A stretch of 64,000 nt of DNA from Nostocoides_A vanveenii (GCF_039531165.1 NZ_BAAAPN010000035.1:1-64000), one strand, 5' to 3'. Shown: positions 44,195 through 53,216, counted from the stretch's first letter. Made by a program: numbers and translations. Notes: a model not told the origin generated them from the letters alone.

Positions 44195-44911
44195 ATGCTG
44201 CTCGCCGCCCGCTCGCCGCTCGCGCCCTCGTGCGGGGTCGGCTCCGGCCGCGGCGAGAAGTCGTGGCGGGTGCTGGGGGCCTTCCCGACGGCCCTGTATG
44301 CCGGTCATCCCGAGCACGGCGTGCTGGCCGTCGTCACCTCTGACGGGTTGGCCTTGCCGACCGCGTGGCGGCTGCCCGTGGCGTCCTCGCAGGTGCGGTG
44401 GGGCGTAGGTGCTGGCGATCCCCTCCAGGTGGGCGTGTCAGAGATCCGGCTCCCGCACAACACGATTCGCGCCGTGCGCACGTGGCGACCCGCCCGGGTG
44501 CATCCCTGCGGCGCTCGCGCCCGTGGGTCGGGGGTGATGCGGGACGACTGGATTGAGGATCGGATCGGACGTGGCCCGGGGCTGACACCCGAGGGCGATG
44601 ACGAGATCTGCGGCGCCCTCCTGGTCGCGTACGCCGCCGGCGATCCGCACCTGAGTGACGTCGCCCACGGCCTGCTTCACCGCACCACCGCCCTGTCCGC
44701 GTCCCTAGTCGCGGCGGCGATCGACGGCTACGCCGTCCCCGAACTCGTGACCTATGCCGATGCCGCCCTGCGCGGCCGGCCCACCAACGGGCTGCGTGCG
44801 CAGGTCTCGCACATCGGGCATACGTCCGGCTCAGCGCTTTTGCGCGGCGTTGACCACGCCATCGCCAACCTGACCATCGCCAACCTCACCAAGGAGCGCC
44901 TCAGTGCCTGA
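44195..44911 (+). CDS. allH: DUF2877 protein, AllH-like carbamoyltransferase subunit
   Basis: 238 residues. DUF2877 marks: RIGRGPGLTPEGDDEICGAL, HRTTALSASLVAAAIDGYAVP and SHIGHTSGSALLRGV. In E. coli the homologue AllH (YlbF) is one of three parts of oxamate carbamoyltransferase, which phosphorolyses oxalurate to oxamate and carbamoyl phosphate. Its stop overlaps the next start by 8 nt (GTGCCTGA). In this island the substrate may be ureidomalonate, the one-carbon-longer analogue. Confidence 0.82.
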   Translation: MLLAARSPLAPSCGVGSGRGEKSWRVLGAFPTALYAGHPEHGVLAVVTSDGLALPTAWRLPVASSQVRWGVGAGDPLQVGVSEIRLPHNTIRAVRTWRPARVHPCGARARGSGVMRDDWIEDRIGRGPGLTPEGDDEICGALLVAYAAGDPHLSDVAHGLLHRTTALSASLVAAAIDGYAVPELVTYADAALRGRPTNGLRAQVSHIGHTSGSALLRGVDHAIANLTIANLTKERLSA

Positions 44912-47900
44912 ATTCGTCGATGTCCGCGGGGGCGCCTACTACGACTCCGTGACGCTGATGCACGTCTCGAAGCTCATCGCGACCACACCCGGCATCAGCG
45001 CCGCCCAGGTCGCGATGGGCACCGACCTCAATCTCGAGGTGCTCGCCGGCATGGGCTTCAGCCTGCCGGACGGGATCGGCGTGAACGACGTCGTCGTCGC
45101 GCTGCGCGGTGCGACGTCGGAGGCCGCCGACGCGGGACTCGCCGCGGTGGATCAGGCCCTGGCCGAGTTGACGGCCAACTCCCGCAACACATCCGGCTTC
45201 GGCTCGGCGCCCGAGCCGGTGACCCTCGGCGGCGCGATCGCCGCCGGTGACGCGTCGCTGGCGCTGATCTCGGTGCCCGGCGAGCACGCCGCCGCCGAGG
45301 CGATGGACGCCATCGACGCCGGCGTCAGCGTGATGCTGTTCAGTGACAATGTCGCGGTCGCCGACGAGGTCGCGCTCAAGGATGCGGCCACGGCGCGCGG
45401 GGTGCTGGTCATGGGGCCGGACTGCGGCACGGCCGTAGTCAGCGGGGTGGCTCTGGGCTTTGCGAACGTGGTCGCGGCCGGCTCGGTCGGGCTAGTCGCC
45501 GCGTCGGGAACAGGCGCCCAGCAGGTGATGTGTCTGCTCGACGCAGCCGGCGTGGGGGTCAGTCACGTGCTGGGCGTCGGCGGTCGCGATCTGTCGGCCC
45601 CCGTCGGTGGACGCGCAACACGGCAGGCGCTCGCGATGCTCGCGGCCGACGAGGGGACGACCTCGATCATCGTCGTCTCGAAGCCGCCTGCGCCCGAGGT
45701 GCTCGCCGCACTCGAGACGTATGCCGTTGGGATGGGCAAGCCGGTGCACTGGGCGATCCTGGGGGCCGGCCGGCCGGACCTGACCGCGTCCGTCGAGTCG
45801 GCGCTCGCGGCTACCGGCGCGAATCTGCCTGAGGCGTGGCCGCATTGGGGCGACGCACGTGGATCGGGTGCCGTGGGCGGGCCCACGGGCGAGGCACCTG
45901 CGGGAGCTTCGCCGGCGGCGGGACACGGCGCGCGCCTGCGCGGGCTCTTCTGCGGAGGCACGCTCGCCGACGAAGCGATGATCATCGCCGGCTCAACGCT
46001 CGGCGCGATCCGCTCGAATATCCCGCTCGCGCCCGAACTTGCCCTGGGCGACGACCTGGCCGCCGAGAGTGGGCATGTGGTCATCGACTTCGGCGACGAC
46101 GGCCTGACGCGCGGGCGCGCGCACCCGATGATCGACCCGTCCCTGCGCGCCGAGCGGATCCGCGCTGAAGGCCAGGATCCGACGTGCGGTGTGCTCCTGC
46201 TCGATCTGGTGCTCGGCTATGGCTCGCATCCCGATCCGGCCGGTGATCTCGCCTTGGCGATCCGGTCTGCCCGGGCGAGCGCTGCGCTCGCGGGTCGGGA
46301 GTTGCCGGTGGTGGTGGCGCTCGTGGGCACGCAGGGCGACCCGCAGGGCCTGGAGGCCTGTGCCACGGCGCTCGTTGCCGCGGGAGCCAGGGTGTACCTC
46401 TCGAATGCCGAAGCCGCGCGCGCGGCCGTTTCCCTACTCGGCGTTGCCGTAGCGGAGGCGACGACATCCGTTGCCACGGAAGGCGACCCGCCTACGGAAG
46501 GCGAGCCAGCCGCGGACGGCGAGCCAGCCGCGGATAGTGAGCCAGCCGCGAAAGACGAGCCGGCCGCGGATGGTGGGCCGGCCGCGGATGGCGGGCCACG
46601 GCATACGGGCAATCCGGCGGGGTTGCCCGCCGAGCCGGCCGTCGCGACGGTCGGCGTGGGCCTGTTCAGCGAGGCGCTCGTCGCCCAGGCGGTGCGGGTG
46701 ATCGAGACGCGCTGGCAGCCGCCGCTGGCCGGCGCGAACCCGGCAGACATCCGCAGCGTCCTGCTCGACTCGCGACGCGAGGCAGCCAACCAGCTGGCGT
46801 TCGAGCGGATGACCGCCGCCGGCGCCGACCTGGTGGACGTGCGCCCGGCGGCCGAGGCCTTGGGCCTGGAGCGCGGGACCTTCCTGCACGCCGGTCCGCC
46901 GCTGGAGTGGGAGCGAGCCAGCGGACCGATGAGGGGTGCGCTGATCGGCGCGATGATCTTCGAGGGCATGGCCGCGACACCGGAGGAAGCCGAGGCGAAA
47001 CTCGCTGCGGGAGAAGGCATCACGTTCGAGCCTTGCCACCATCGCGATGCGGTGGGCCCGATGGCCGGTGTGATCAGCCCGAGCATGTGGGTCTACGAGT
47101 TGCACGACCCGGTGCACGACAACCGGTCCTGGTGCTCGCTCAACGAAGGACTGGGCAAGGTGCTGCGCTATGGCGCCTACGGCGCGGAGGTCATCGACCG
47201 GCTGCACTGGATGAACTCGGTCCTCGGGCCGTTGTTGCAGCAGGCGGCGCGCAAGGCCGAGCGGATCGACATCAAGGCGATCATCGCCCAAATGCTGCAG
47301 ATGGGCGACGAGGGCCACAACCGTAACCGCGCCGGCTCGCTGATGTTGCTGCGCGAGTTGCTTCCGCACCTGATCACGGCCGACGGTTCGCCAACGGATA
47401 TCGCTGAGGCCGTGCGCTTTTCGGGCGCAAACGAGCACTTCTTCCTCAATCTCGGTATGCCCGCGTGCAAGCTCGCGACGCTCGCCGCGCACGGCATCCC
47501 GGGCTCGAGCATCGTGACGACGATGGCGCGCAATGGCACCGACTTCGGCATCCGCGTGTCCGGCACCGGCGAGCAGTGGTTCACCGGGCCGGCCAACACG
47601 CCGGAGGGTCTTTTCCTCGGGTCCTACGGCCCGGAGGACGCGAATCCCGACATCGGAGACTCTGCCATCACCGAGACCGCCGGCATCGGCGGCGTGGCCA
47701 TGGCGGCGGCTCCGGCCATCGTGAAATTCGTCGGTGGGGACGTGCCCTTCGCGCTGCAAGCGACGCAGAAGATGTACGCGATCACTCAAGGCGAGCACGC
47801 GAGCTACCAAATCCCGATCCTCGAATTCCGCGGCACCCCAACGGGAATCGACGTCACGAAGGTCGTGCGCACCGGCATCCTGCCGCAGATCAACACTGGC

Positions 47901-48008
47901 ATGGCCGGCCGGGTCGCCGGCACCGGCCAGGTCGGCGCCGGCCTGGTTAACCCGCCCGAGCAGTGCTTCACGCTCGCCCTGGACGCACTCGCTCGACTCG
48001 CTTCCTAG
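44904..48008 (+). CDS. allFG: FdrA-DUF1116 fusion (AllF-AllG-like carbamoyltransferase)
   Basis: 1034 residues from GTG 44904. Residues 1-~515 are FdrA (succinyl-CoA-synthetase fold): GGAYYDSVTLMHVSKLIATT, QVAMGTDLNLEVLAGMGF, VMGPDCGTAVVSGVALGFAN. Residues ~516-575 are a linker built on GEPAAD repeats. Residues ~580-1034 are DUF1116: GNxNRAG-type EGHNRNRAGSLMLLRELLPH, ANEHFFLNLGMPACKLATLA, TTMARNGTDFGIRVSGTG. In E. coli these are separate genes (allF/fdrA, allG/ylbE). With AllH the product should form a carbamoyltransferase generating carbamoyl phosphate for the carbamate kinase at 27.3 kb. Confidence 0.88.
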   Translation: MPEFVDVRGGAYYDSVTLMHVSKLIATTPGISAAQVAMGTDLNLEVLAGMGFSLPDGIGVNDVVVALRGATSEAADAGLAAVDQALAELTANSRNTSGFGSAPEPVTLGGAIAAGDASLALISVPGEHAAAEAMDAIDAGVSVMLFSDNVAVADEVALKDAATARGVLVMGPDCGTAVVSGVALGFANVVAAGSVGLVAASGTGAQQVMCLLDAAGVGVSHVLGVGGRDLSAPVGGRATRQALAMLAADEGTTSIIVVSKPPAPEVLAALETYAVGMGKPVHWAILGAGRPDLTASVESALAATGANLPEAWPHWGDARGSGAVGGPTGEAPAGASPAAGHGARLRGLFCGGTLADEAMIIAGSTLGAIRSNIPLAPELALGDDLAAESGHVVIDFGDDGLTRGRAHPMIDPSLRAERIRAEGQDPTCGVLLLDLVLGYGSHPDPAGDLALAIRSARASAALAGRELPVVVALVGTQGDPQGLEACATALVAAGARVYLSNAEAARAAVSLLGVAVAEATTSVATEGDPPTEGEPAADGEPAADSEPAAKDEPAADGGPAADGGPRHTGNPAGLPAEPAVATVGVGLFSEALVAQAVRVIETRWQPPLAGANPADIRSVLLDSRREAANQLAFERMTAAGADLVDVRPAAEALGLERGTFLHAGPPLEWERASGPMRGALIGAMIFEGMAATPEEAEAKLAAGEGITFEPCHHRDAVGPMAGVISPSMWVYELHDPVHDNRSWCSLNEGLGKVLRYGAYGAEVIDRLHWMNSVLGPLLQQAARKAERIDIKAIIAQMLQMGDEGHNRNRAGSLMLLRELLPHLITADGSPTDIAEAVRFSGANEHFFLNLGMPACKLATLAAHGIPGSSIVTTMARNGTDFGIRVSGTGEQWFTGPANTPEGLFLGSYGPEDANPDIGDSAITETAGIGGVAMAAAPAIVKFVGGDVPFALQATQKMYAITQGEHASYQIPILEFRGTPTGIDVTKVVRTGILPQINTGMAGRVAGTGQVGAGLVNPPEQCFTLALDALARLAS
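46501..46590 (+). repeat. 18-bp coding minisatellite in the FdrA-DUF1116 linker
   Basis: Five 18-nt units start at 46501, 46519, 46537, 46555 and 46573, encoding variants of GEPAAD (GEPAAD, SEPAAK, DEPAAD, GGPAAD). The period keeps the frame, so copy-number change would only lengthen or shorten the linker. Confidence 0.9.
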
Positions 48009-48051
48009 CCGTGCCAGAGGTGTGCGAGCCTCGCAAGCGGCAGCGGCGTAG

Positions 48052-48124
48052 TGCCCCCGAGACGATTCGAACGTCCGACACCCGCTTTAGGAGAGCGGTG
48101 CTCTATCCCCTGAGCTACGAGGGC
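48052..48124 (-). tRNA. tRNA-Arg (anticodon CCT)
   Basis: A 73-nt cloverleaf on the minus strand. Acceptor arms GCCCTCG (48118-48124) and CGGGGGC (48053-48059) pair with one G-U, discriminator A at 48052. The anticodon stem CCGCT/AGCGG encloses loop CTCCTAA, giving anticodon CCT for AGG codons. The T-loop GTTCGAATC is standard. CCA is not encoded. It separates the catabolic island from the following core genes, and tRNA genes are common integration points. Confidence 0.96.
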
Positions 48125-48162
48125 GGGGGCCGGCGGACCGGCCAGTGAAGTCTAGGCGAGCC

Positions 48163-48810
48163 TCACAGCAGCGCGTAGGCACGATCGAGCAGCTCGCGCA
48201 GGGGGGCGCCGGCATACGCGCCGGCCAGGTGCATCCGGATCGCGGCGCGCACCGCCCCGAGCGCGGCGTGGGCCTCCACCGCGACGGCGAACTCCTCGTC
48301 CGCGGACAAGGCGCCCGCGGACGCGACGCGCGTCCGCTCGACGAGAGCGTCGACGAGCACGCGGTCGGCGCGGGCATACACCCCGAGGAAGCGCAGCCCG
48401 ATGGCCGGCTCGCTCAAGGTCAGCTCCCGGCGCATGGCCCAGCTCTCCGGGTCGCGCTCGAGGGCGGCCATGCGGATCAGGGCGATGGCGTGCACGATCT
48501 CGCGCACCGACTCCCCCGCCGGCCGGGCCGCCACCAAGGTGGCCAGCGCGTCGAGATCGCTCGCCCCGCTGCCGATGATCGCATCATCCTTGGTCGGGAA
48601 GTAGTTGAAGAAGGTTCGCGGCGAGACGCCCGCACGCTCGGCGATCGCGTCCACGGTCAGCGCATCCACCCCGCCCTCGTGGGCCAACTCCAGTGCCGCC
48701 CGATGGATGGCGGCCCGCGTCTCGCGCTTCTTACGTTCGCGCAGACCGCATTCCGCATCCTCGACCCCGGCGGGAGGAGCGACGACAGCGACAGCGGTGG
48801 CGGACGACAT
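48163..48810 (-). CDS. TetR-family repressor
   Basis: 215 residues from ATG 48810; this start leaves the nested palindrome outside the coding region. HTH: RAAIHRAALELAHEGGVDAL, then DAIAERAGVSPRTFFNYFPT, TetR_N typical. Divergent from a DHA2 exporter gene, which it should repress until an exported compound binds. Confidence 0.9.
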   Translation of the reverse strand: MSSATAVAVVAPPAGVEDAECGLRERKKRETRAAIHRAALELAHEGGVDALTVDAIAERAGVSPRTFFNYFPTKDDAIIGSGASDLDALATLVAARPAGESVREIVHAIALIRMAALERDPESWAMRRELTLSEPAIGLRFLGVYARADRVLVDALVERTRVASAGALSADEEFAVAVEAHAALGAVRAAIRMHLAGAYAGAPLRELLDRAYALL

Positions 48811-48822
48811 ACGGCCATCATA

Positions 48823-48854
48823 GTGCAGCGACTGCAAACTTGCAGACTCTGCAC
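48823..48854. promoter_or_regulatory. Nested palindromic TetR operator
   Basis: Outer arms GTGCAG (48823-48828) and CTGCAC (48849-48854), inner arms CTGCAA (48832-48837) and TTGCAG (48840-48845), spaced 3-2-3 nt, so the whole 32 bp is symmetric. It lies between tetR and the exporter gene and could hold two repressor dimers. Confidence 0.8.
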
Positions 48855-48875
48855 ATTTTCTTTATCCTGGTCAGG

Positions 48876-50549
48876 ATGAGTCGCCCAGCCAGCCCCGCCC
48901 ACGCCTCCAACGGCGAGTTCCATCTCGACGCGGCCGGCCGGCGCATCTTCATCGGGCTGATGCTCGGGATGTTCGTCGCGTCGATCAGCCAGACGATCGT
49001 CGGCCCCGCGATGCCGCGCATCGTCGCCGAACTCGGCGGCATGGATCACTACTCATGGGTCGCCACCGCCGCGATGCTCGTCTCCGCGGTCGTGGTGCCG
49101 ATCGTCGGCAAGTTCTCCGATCTCTACGGCCGGCGGGGCTTCTATCTCGCCGGGCTCGCGGTCTTCATGATCGGCTCGCTCGTCTGCGGGCTCGCGCCCA
49201 ACTTCTGGACCCTCGTCGCCGGCCGCGCCATTCAGGGCCTCGGTATGGGCACGGTGATGCCCTTGGCGCAGACCATCATCGGCGACATCATTCCCCCGCG
49301 GCACCGCGGCAAATACCAAGGTGTCATGGGCGCCGTCTTCGGCGTGACCTCGGTCGCCGGCCCGCTCGCGGGCGGCTGGATCACCGACAACCTCGGCTGG
49401 CGCTGGCTCTTCTGGACGTCGATTCCCTTCGGCATCGCGGCGACCAGCGTGGTCTTCCGCTTCCTCCACCTCCCCCACCAACGCCGGGACGCCCGAGTGG
49501 ACGTCGCCGGCATCGCCACCCTCACGCCCGGCCTGGTCGCGGTGCTGCTCGCCACCTCCTGGGGCGGCACCACATATGCCTGGAGTTCCAGCGTGATCCT
49601 CGGCCTGTATGCCGCCGGCGCCCTCCTGCTGGCCGCCTTCGTCTACGCCGAATCCCGTGCCGCCGAGCCGATCCTGCCGCTGCGGCTCTTCCGCAACTCG
49701 ATCGTCGCGCTCGCCAATATCGCGGCCTTCGGGGTGGCGATGGTGATGTTCGGCGCGATCATCTATATCCCCGTCTTCGCCCAGGGCGTCGTCGGCGTCA
49801 ATGCCACGAACTCCGGCCTGATCCTGCTGCCGCTCATGCTCGGCCTGATCGTCTGCGGCATCCTCGCCGGCCAGCTGATCACCCGCACCGGCCGCTACAA
49901 GGAGATCATGCTCGCCGGCGTCGCGCTGATGGCCGCCGGCGTATGGCTGCTCACCCGCCTGACGCACACCGCCACCTCCGGCGAGCTCACCACAGCGATG
50001 ATCGTCCTCGGCGTCGGCCTCGGTCTGTGCCTGCAGCAGTACACGCTGCTGGTCCAAAATGCTTCTGCCCGTGGCGATCTCGGCGTCGCAACGGCATCCA
50101 CGCAGTTCTTCCGCAATGTCGGCTCGACGGTCGGCATCGCGATCTTCGGCACCGTGATGACCACCGGGCTGCAGGCTGCGATCCTCGATCACCTGCCGGC
50201 GTCGGCCGCCGCGAAGCTGGCGGCTTCCGGTCAGCAGATCGGCGTCGGTTCGGTGCTCGACCCGGCCGCGTTGAGCACGCTCAACCCGGCGGTGGCCGAT
50301 GCCGTGCGCCAGGGTTTGGCCGAGCGGCTGCACGACGTCTTCCTCCTGGGCCTGCCGATCCTCGCGCTCGTCTTCGTCGCCACCGCGCTGATCAAGTCGG
50401 TCCCGCTGCGCACCACGAACCACGCCCCGGCGGCCGGAGAGGCCGGGCACGAAATCCTGGACGGGCTCGCCTCGTCGACGACCGGCCAGGACTCCTCGGC
50501 GGCGGAGGGACCCGCCGAGGCGCGCCCGCCGGCATACGCCCGCGCCTGA
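48876..50549 (+). CDS. DHA2 (EmrB/QacA-like) multidrug MFS exporter
   Basis: 557 residues from ATG 48876. Fourteen hydrophobic segments; motif A GKFSDLYGRRGFYLAG after helix 2, motif C-like VFGVTSVAGPLAGGWITDN in helix 5, which marks antiporters. Expected to expel hydrophobic or cationic drugs using the proton gradient. Controlled by the divergent TetR gene. Confidence 0.93.
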   Translation: MSRPASPAHASNGEFHLDAAGRRIFIGLMLGMFVASISQTIVGPAMPRIVAELGGMDHYSWVATAAMLVSAVVVPIVGKFSDLYGRRGFYLAGLAVFMIGSLVCGLAPNFWTLVAGRAIQGLGMGTVMPLAQTIIGDIIPPRHRGKYQGVMGAVFGVTSVAGPLAGGWITDNLGWRWLFWTSIPFGIAATSVVFRFLHLPHQRRDARVDVAGIATLTPGLVAVLLATSWGGTTYAWSSSVILGLYAAGALLLAAFVYAESRAAEPILPLRLFRNSIVALANIAAFGVAMVMFGAIIYIPVFAQGVVGVNATNSGLILLPLMLGLIVCGILAGQLITRTGRYKEIMLAGVALMAAGVWLLTRLTHTATSGELTTAMIVLGVGLGLCLQQYTLLVQNASARGDLGVATASTQFFRNVGSTVGIAIFGTVMTTGLQAAILDHLPASAAAKLAASGQQIGVGSVLDPAALSTLNPAVADAVRQGLAERLHDVFLLGLPILALVFVATALIKSVPLRTTNHAPAAGEAGHEILDGLASSTTGQDSSAAEGPAEARPPAYARA

Positions 50550-50652
50550 ACTCTGACGGCGCGCGGCACCGGGCGGGCACTGCGCGGGTGACGGCACGTC
50601 ATACGGGCTCGGGATCTGTCATGGTGAAAGGACCATCCACACGGGAGGAGCC

Positions 50653-50949
50653 ATGTCAGCCACTCTGCGCATTCACCGAGGGTTGTGCTCCAAGGAGCGC
50701 GTCCTGACGATCCGCGGCCAGGCCGTCGGCACCTGGGCAGAGGAGGTGAACGACTTCGACATCACCCCTGGGGATCATGTGCTGAGCCTCAACCTCGGGA
50801 TCTACCACAGCGTCCCGACCCATGTGCGCGTCACCGACGGCATGGTCGTGGAGTTCAAGGCGGTCGAGAATCCCGATGCCCTGCTGCCGATCCTGCAGGG
50901 CGGCTTCATCAAACTCGAGCGCATCCCGCCCGTCCGGGCCGACGCCTGA
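50653..50949 (+). CDS. Small conserved-looking hypothetical protein
   Basis: 98 residues; GGGAGGAG stands 4-5 nt before the ATG, a strong ribosome site. Sequence such as VLTIRGQAVGTWAEEVNDFD and HVLSLNLGIYHSVPTHVRVT suggests an all-beta fold like PEGA or Ig-like modules. No signal peptide or membrane segment. I do not recognise the family. Confidence 0.65.
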   Translation: MSATLRIHRGLCSKERVLTIRGQAVGTWAEEVNDFDITPGDHVLSLNLGIYHSVPTHVRVTDGMVVEFKAVENPDALLPILQGGFIKLERIPPVRADA

Positions 50950-50988
50950 CCGAGCCGGTATGCCGCTCGCCGGCCGCAGCGCGGGACA

Positions 50989-51831
50989 TCAGGGCCGCTT
51001 GGCGAACTTCTCGAACTCGGGGCGCCGCTTGGCCTTGAAAGCCTCGCGGCCTTCGGCGGCCTCCTCGGTGCTGTAGAAGAGCAGATTCGCGTCGTGGGCC
51101 AGTTGCTGGATGCCGGAGAGCCCGTCCTCGGCCGCGTTGAAGGAGGCCTTCATCAGACGCAGGGCGAAGGGCGACATCGTCAGCATCCGCTGCGCCCAGG
51201 CGACCGTCGCGGTTTCGAGGTCAGCCAGGGGCACGACCTTGTTGACCATGCCCATTTCGCGGGCCTCGTCTGCGGAGTACTGCTCGCACAGAAACCAGAT
51301 CTCCTTGGCCTTCTTCACGCCGATCATCTGGGCGAGCAGACCGGCGCCGAAGCCGCCGTCGAAGGAGCCGACCTTGGGCCCGACCTGGCCGAACTTGGCA
51401 TTGTCGGCGGCGATGGTCAGGTCGCACACCAGGTGCAACACGTGCCCGCCGCCGATGGCGTAGCCGGCGACCATGGCGATGATCGGCTTGGGCAGGCGGC
51501 GCATCTGGATATGCAGGTCGGTGACGTGGAAGCGCCCGACGGCGCCCGCCTTGCCCGGCTCGGTCAGGTAGCCGGAGTCGCCGCGCACCCGCTGGTCCCC
51601 ACCCGAGCAGAAGGCCTTGGTGCCCTCGCCGGTCAGGATGATCACGCCCACCTCGGTGTCCTCGCGCGCCCGGTCCAGCGCGTCAGAGATCTCGATCAGC
51701 GTCTGCGGGCGGAAGGCATTGTGGACCTCGGGCCGGTTGATGGTGATCTTGGCGATGCCGTCGCCGGACAACTCGTAGCGGATGTCCTCATAGGTGGCGG
51801 CAGGGGTCCACGTGGTGGGGGTTTCAGGCAT
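50989..51831 (-). CDS. menB: 1,4-dihydroxy-2-naphthoyl-CoA synthase
   Basis: 280 residues from ATG 51831. Crotonase-fold enzyme closing the second ring in menaquinone synthesis. MenB-specific stretches: KAFCSGGDQRVRGDSGYLT, IAMVAGYAIGGGHVLHLVCD, FGQVGPKVGSFDGGFGAGLL (bicarbonate-site region) and a typical C-terminal EAFKAKRRPEFEKF. Single gene; other men genes are not in the window. Confidence 0.97.
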   Translation of the reverse strand: MPETPTTWTPAATYEDIRYELSGDGIAKITINRPEVHNAFRPQTLIEISDALDRAREDTEVGVIILTGEGTKAFCSGGDQRVRGDSGYLTEPGKAGAVGRFHVTDLHIQMRRLPKPIIAMVAGYAIGGGHVLHLVCDLTIAADNAKFGQVGPKVGSFDGGFGAGLLAQMIGVKKAKEIWFLCEQYSADEAREMGMVNKVVPLADLETATVAWAQRMLTMSPFALRLMKASFNAAEDGLSGIQQLAHDANLLFYSTEEAAEGREAFKAKRRPEFEKFAKRP

Positions 51832-51896
51832 ACCGGCCACGATAACCGTCCGATCAAGTCGTCCTGGCACGCGCTCGCGAGCCCGATCGCTGCGGA

Positions 51897-52584
51897 CTAG
51901 ATCGCCAGCGTCCCCCGCACGATGCTGTGTCCGGAGTGCGCGGGCTGGTCGTCCAGTGGTTCACGGGAGATGTCGACGATGACATAACCCTCGTCGAGCA
52001 AGGACTGCGGCACGGGATAGCTCCGGTTCGACGTGCCTTGGGGCAGCACGCCCAGAGAGACCATGCGCTCCAGGTCGCGGTTGATGAGCCAGACCTCCAA
52101 GTACCCACCCGGGTCTGGGTCTGACGAGACCATGATCCGCACCTCGAGCTGACCGCGGACCCGCTCGACTTCGGCAACCCCCCGGGTGGCTCCCGTGTCC
52201 AGCGTGGCGAGGTTCGCGCTCGCCACCACCTCCGCCTCAGGGGCTCGCCACTGGTTCACGGCGGCTATCGCACCGACACCGACAAGCGCGCCTAGCGTGG
52301 TCGCGACCGCCAGGCTGCCGAACGAGAAGCGACGGGCGGATCCGTCCAGGAGGCGCAGGAGAAGCCGCCGGTGCCTCGCTCGAGGTAGCGGCGACGATGG
52401 CATTCCAAACCTGGGGGCCCGGCGCGTGCAGACCCTCGCCCTCGGCGACGGCCGCGAGGGTCCGGCGCAACGCGGCGAGATCGCGGCCGCACTCATCGCA
52501 CCCGTCGACGGTGCTGGACGACACATCATCGACCGGCTGCCCCAGCGCCAGATCGGCAAGGACGTCATCTCCGGGATGGCTCAC
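51897..52584 (-). pseudogene. Anti-sigma factor (RskA-like) with apparent +1 frameshift
   Basis: Starts at GTG 52584, overlapping the restored sigma stop (GTGA). The N-terminal part (SHPGDDVLADLALGQPVDD; a CDECG half zinc site) reads in one frame to about 52384; the membrane helix (SLAVATTLGALVGVGAIAAV) and the RskA C-terminal domain (GGYLEVWLINRDLERMVSLG) continue in another frame down to 51897. One extra base in 52364-52384 explains the break. Real pseudogene or sequencing indel cannot be told from this sequence. Membrane-bound inhibitor of the ECF sigma factor. Confidence 0.75.
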
Positions 52585-53139
52585 GATGTCACCTCCTCCA
52601 GGTCCTTGCGCAGGTTGGAGCAAGCCTCGTCGGATATGGCTCTTCACCGTGCCGAGCGGAAGGTCGAGCCGTTCCGCTACCGCTTCGTGAGTATGCCCAT
52701 CGATCCCCACCAGGCGGATGATCGTTGCGCGCGGGTCCCCCAAAGCGTCCAGCGCGTGTGCCACCACGATCCGGTCGGTGACATCATCGCTCACGGCCGA
52801 GCCGACGCCCGCCAGCGATTCCACTTCCACGGCTGCGGACCGGCCTTCGCGCGTTCGGACCGCGAGCGCATCGGCGCAACGCCGCCGCGCAATCGTGATG
52901 AGCCAGCCACCCAGCGATCCAGTGCCCTCTCGTAACGTATGCCGGCTCCTCCAGGCCGACACGAGGACCTGCTGGGTGACGTCCAGCGCATCGTGATAGT
53001 TGCCGAGGTAGCGCAGGGCCAATGAGTGCACGAGGCGTCCCCAGCGCGCGTATGCCGCTGCCAGCGCTGACGGGTCGCCCTCGCGGAATCTGGAGACCAG
53101 CTCAGCCTCCGACTCTTCGCAGCCCTGGTCTGGCGGCAT
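52581..53139 (-). CDS. ECF sigma factor (SigK-like), C-terminus frameshifted
   Basis: Sigma region 2 (LRYLGNYHDALDVTQQVLVSAW) and region 4 (DGHTHEAVAERLDLPLGTVK, SHIRRGL) are intact. As written, the frame runs past LLQ into the anti-sigma gene, giving a 300-codon reading. Dropping one C at 52613-52614 restores the usual ending LQLRKDLEEVTS and a TGA that overlaps the anti-sigma GTG by 4 nt. I therefore annotate the gene to 52581. It diverges from the MarR gene. Confidence 0.82.
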
Positions 53140-53206
53140 GTCGGCAACCCTAGGGTCAGCAGTGGCCCGGAGCCGCGTGGACGAAGCTCCGGGCCGGTGA
53201 TGAGGG

Positions 53207-53216
53207 CTTAGCTAAG
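53207..53216. promoter_or_regulatory. CTTAGCTAAG palindrome before the MarR gene
   Basis: Perfect 10-bp palindrome 13 nt upstream of ATG 53230; a plausible MarR operator. A GC-rich hairpin (arms 53166-53173 and 53186-53193) lies between it and the sigma start. Confidence 0.5.

Noticed and set aside
46434..47810. 458-codon open frame antisense to the FdrA-DUF1116 gene
   Set aside because: Shadow frame caused by high GC; composition is Arg/His-rich and matches no family.
48052..48124. tRNA as attachment site of an integrative element covering 26-48 kb
   Set aside because: No integrase gene and no repeat of the tRNA 3' end was found at the other boundary; island GC is the same as the core.
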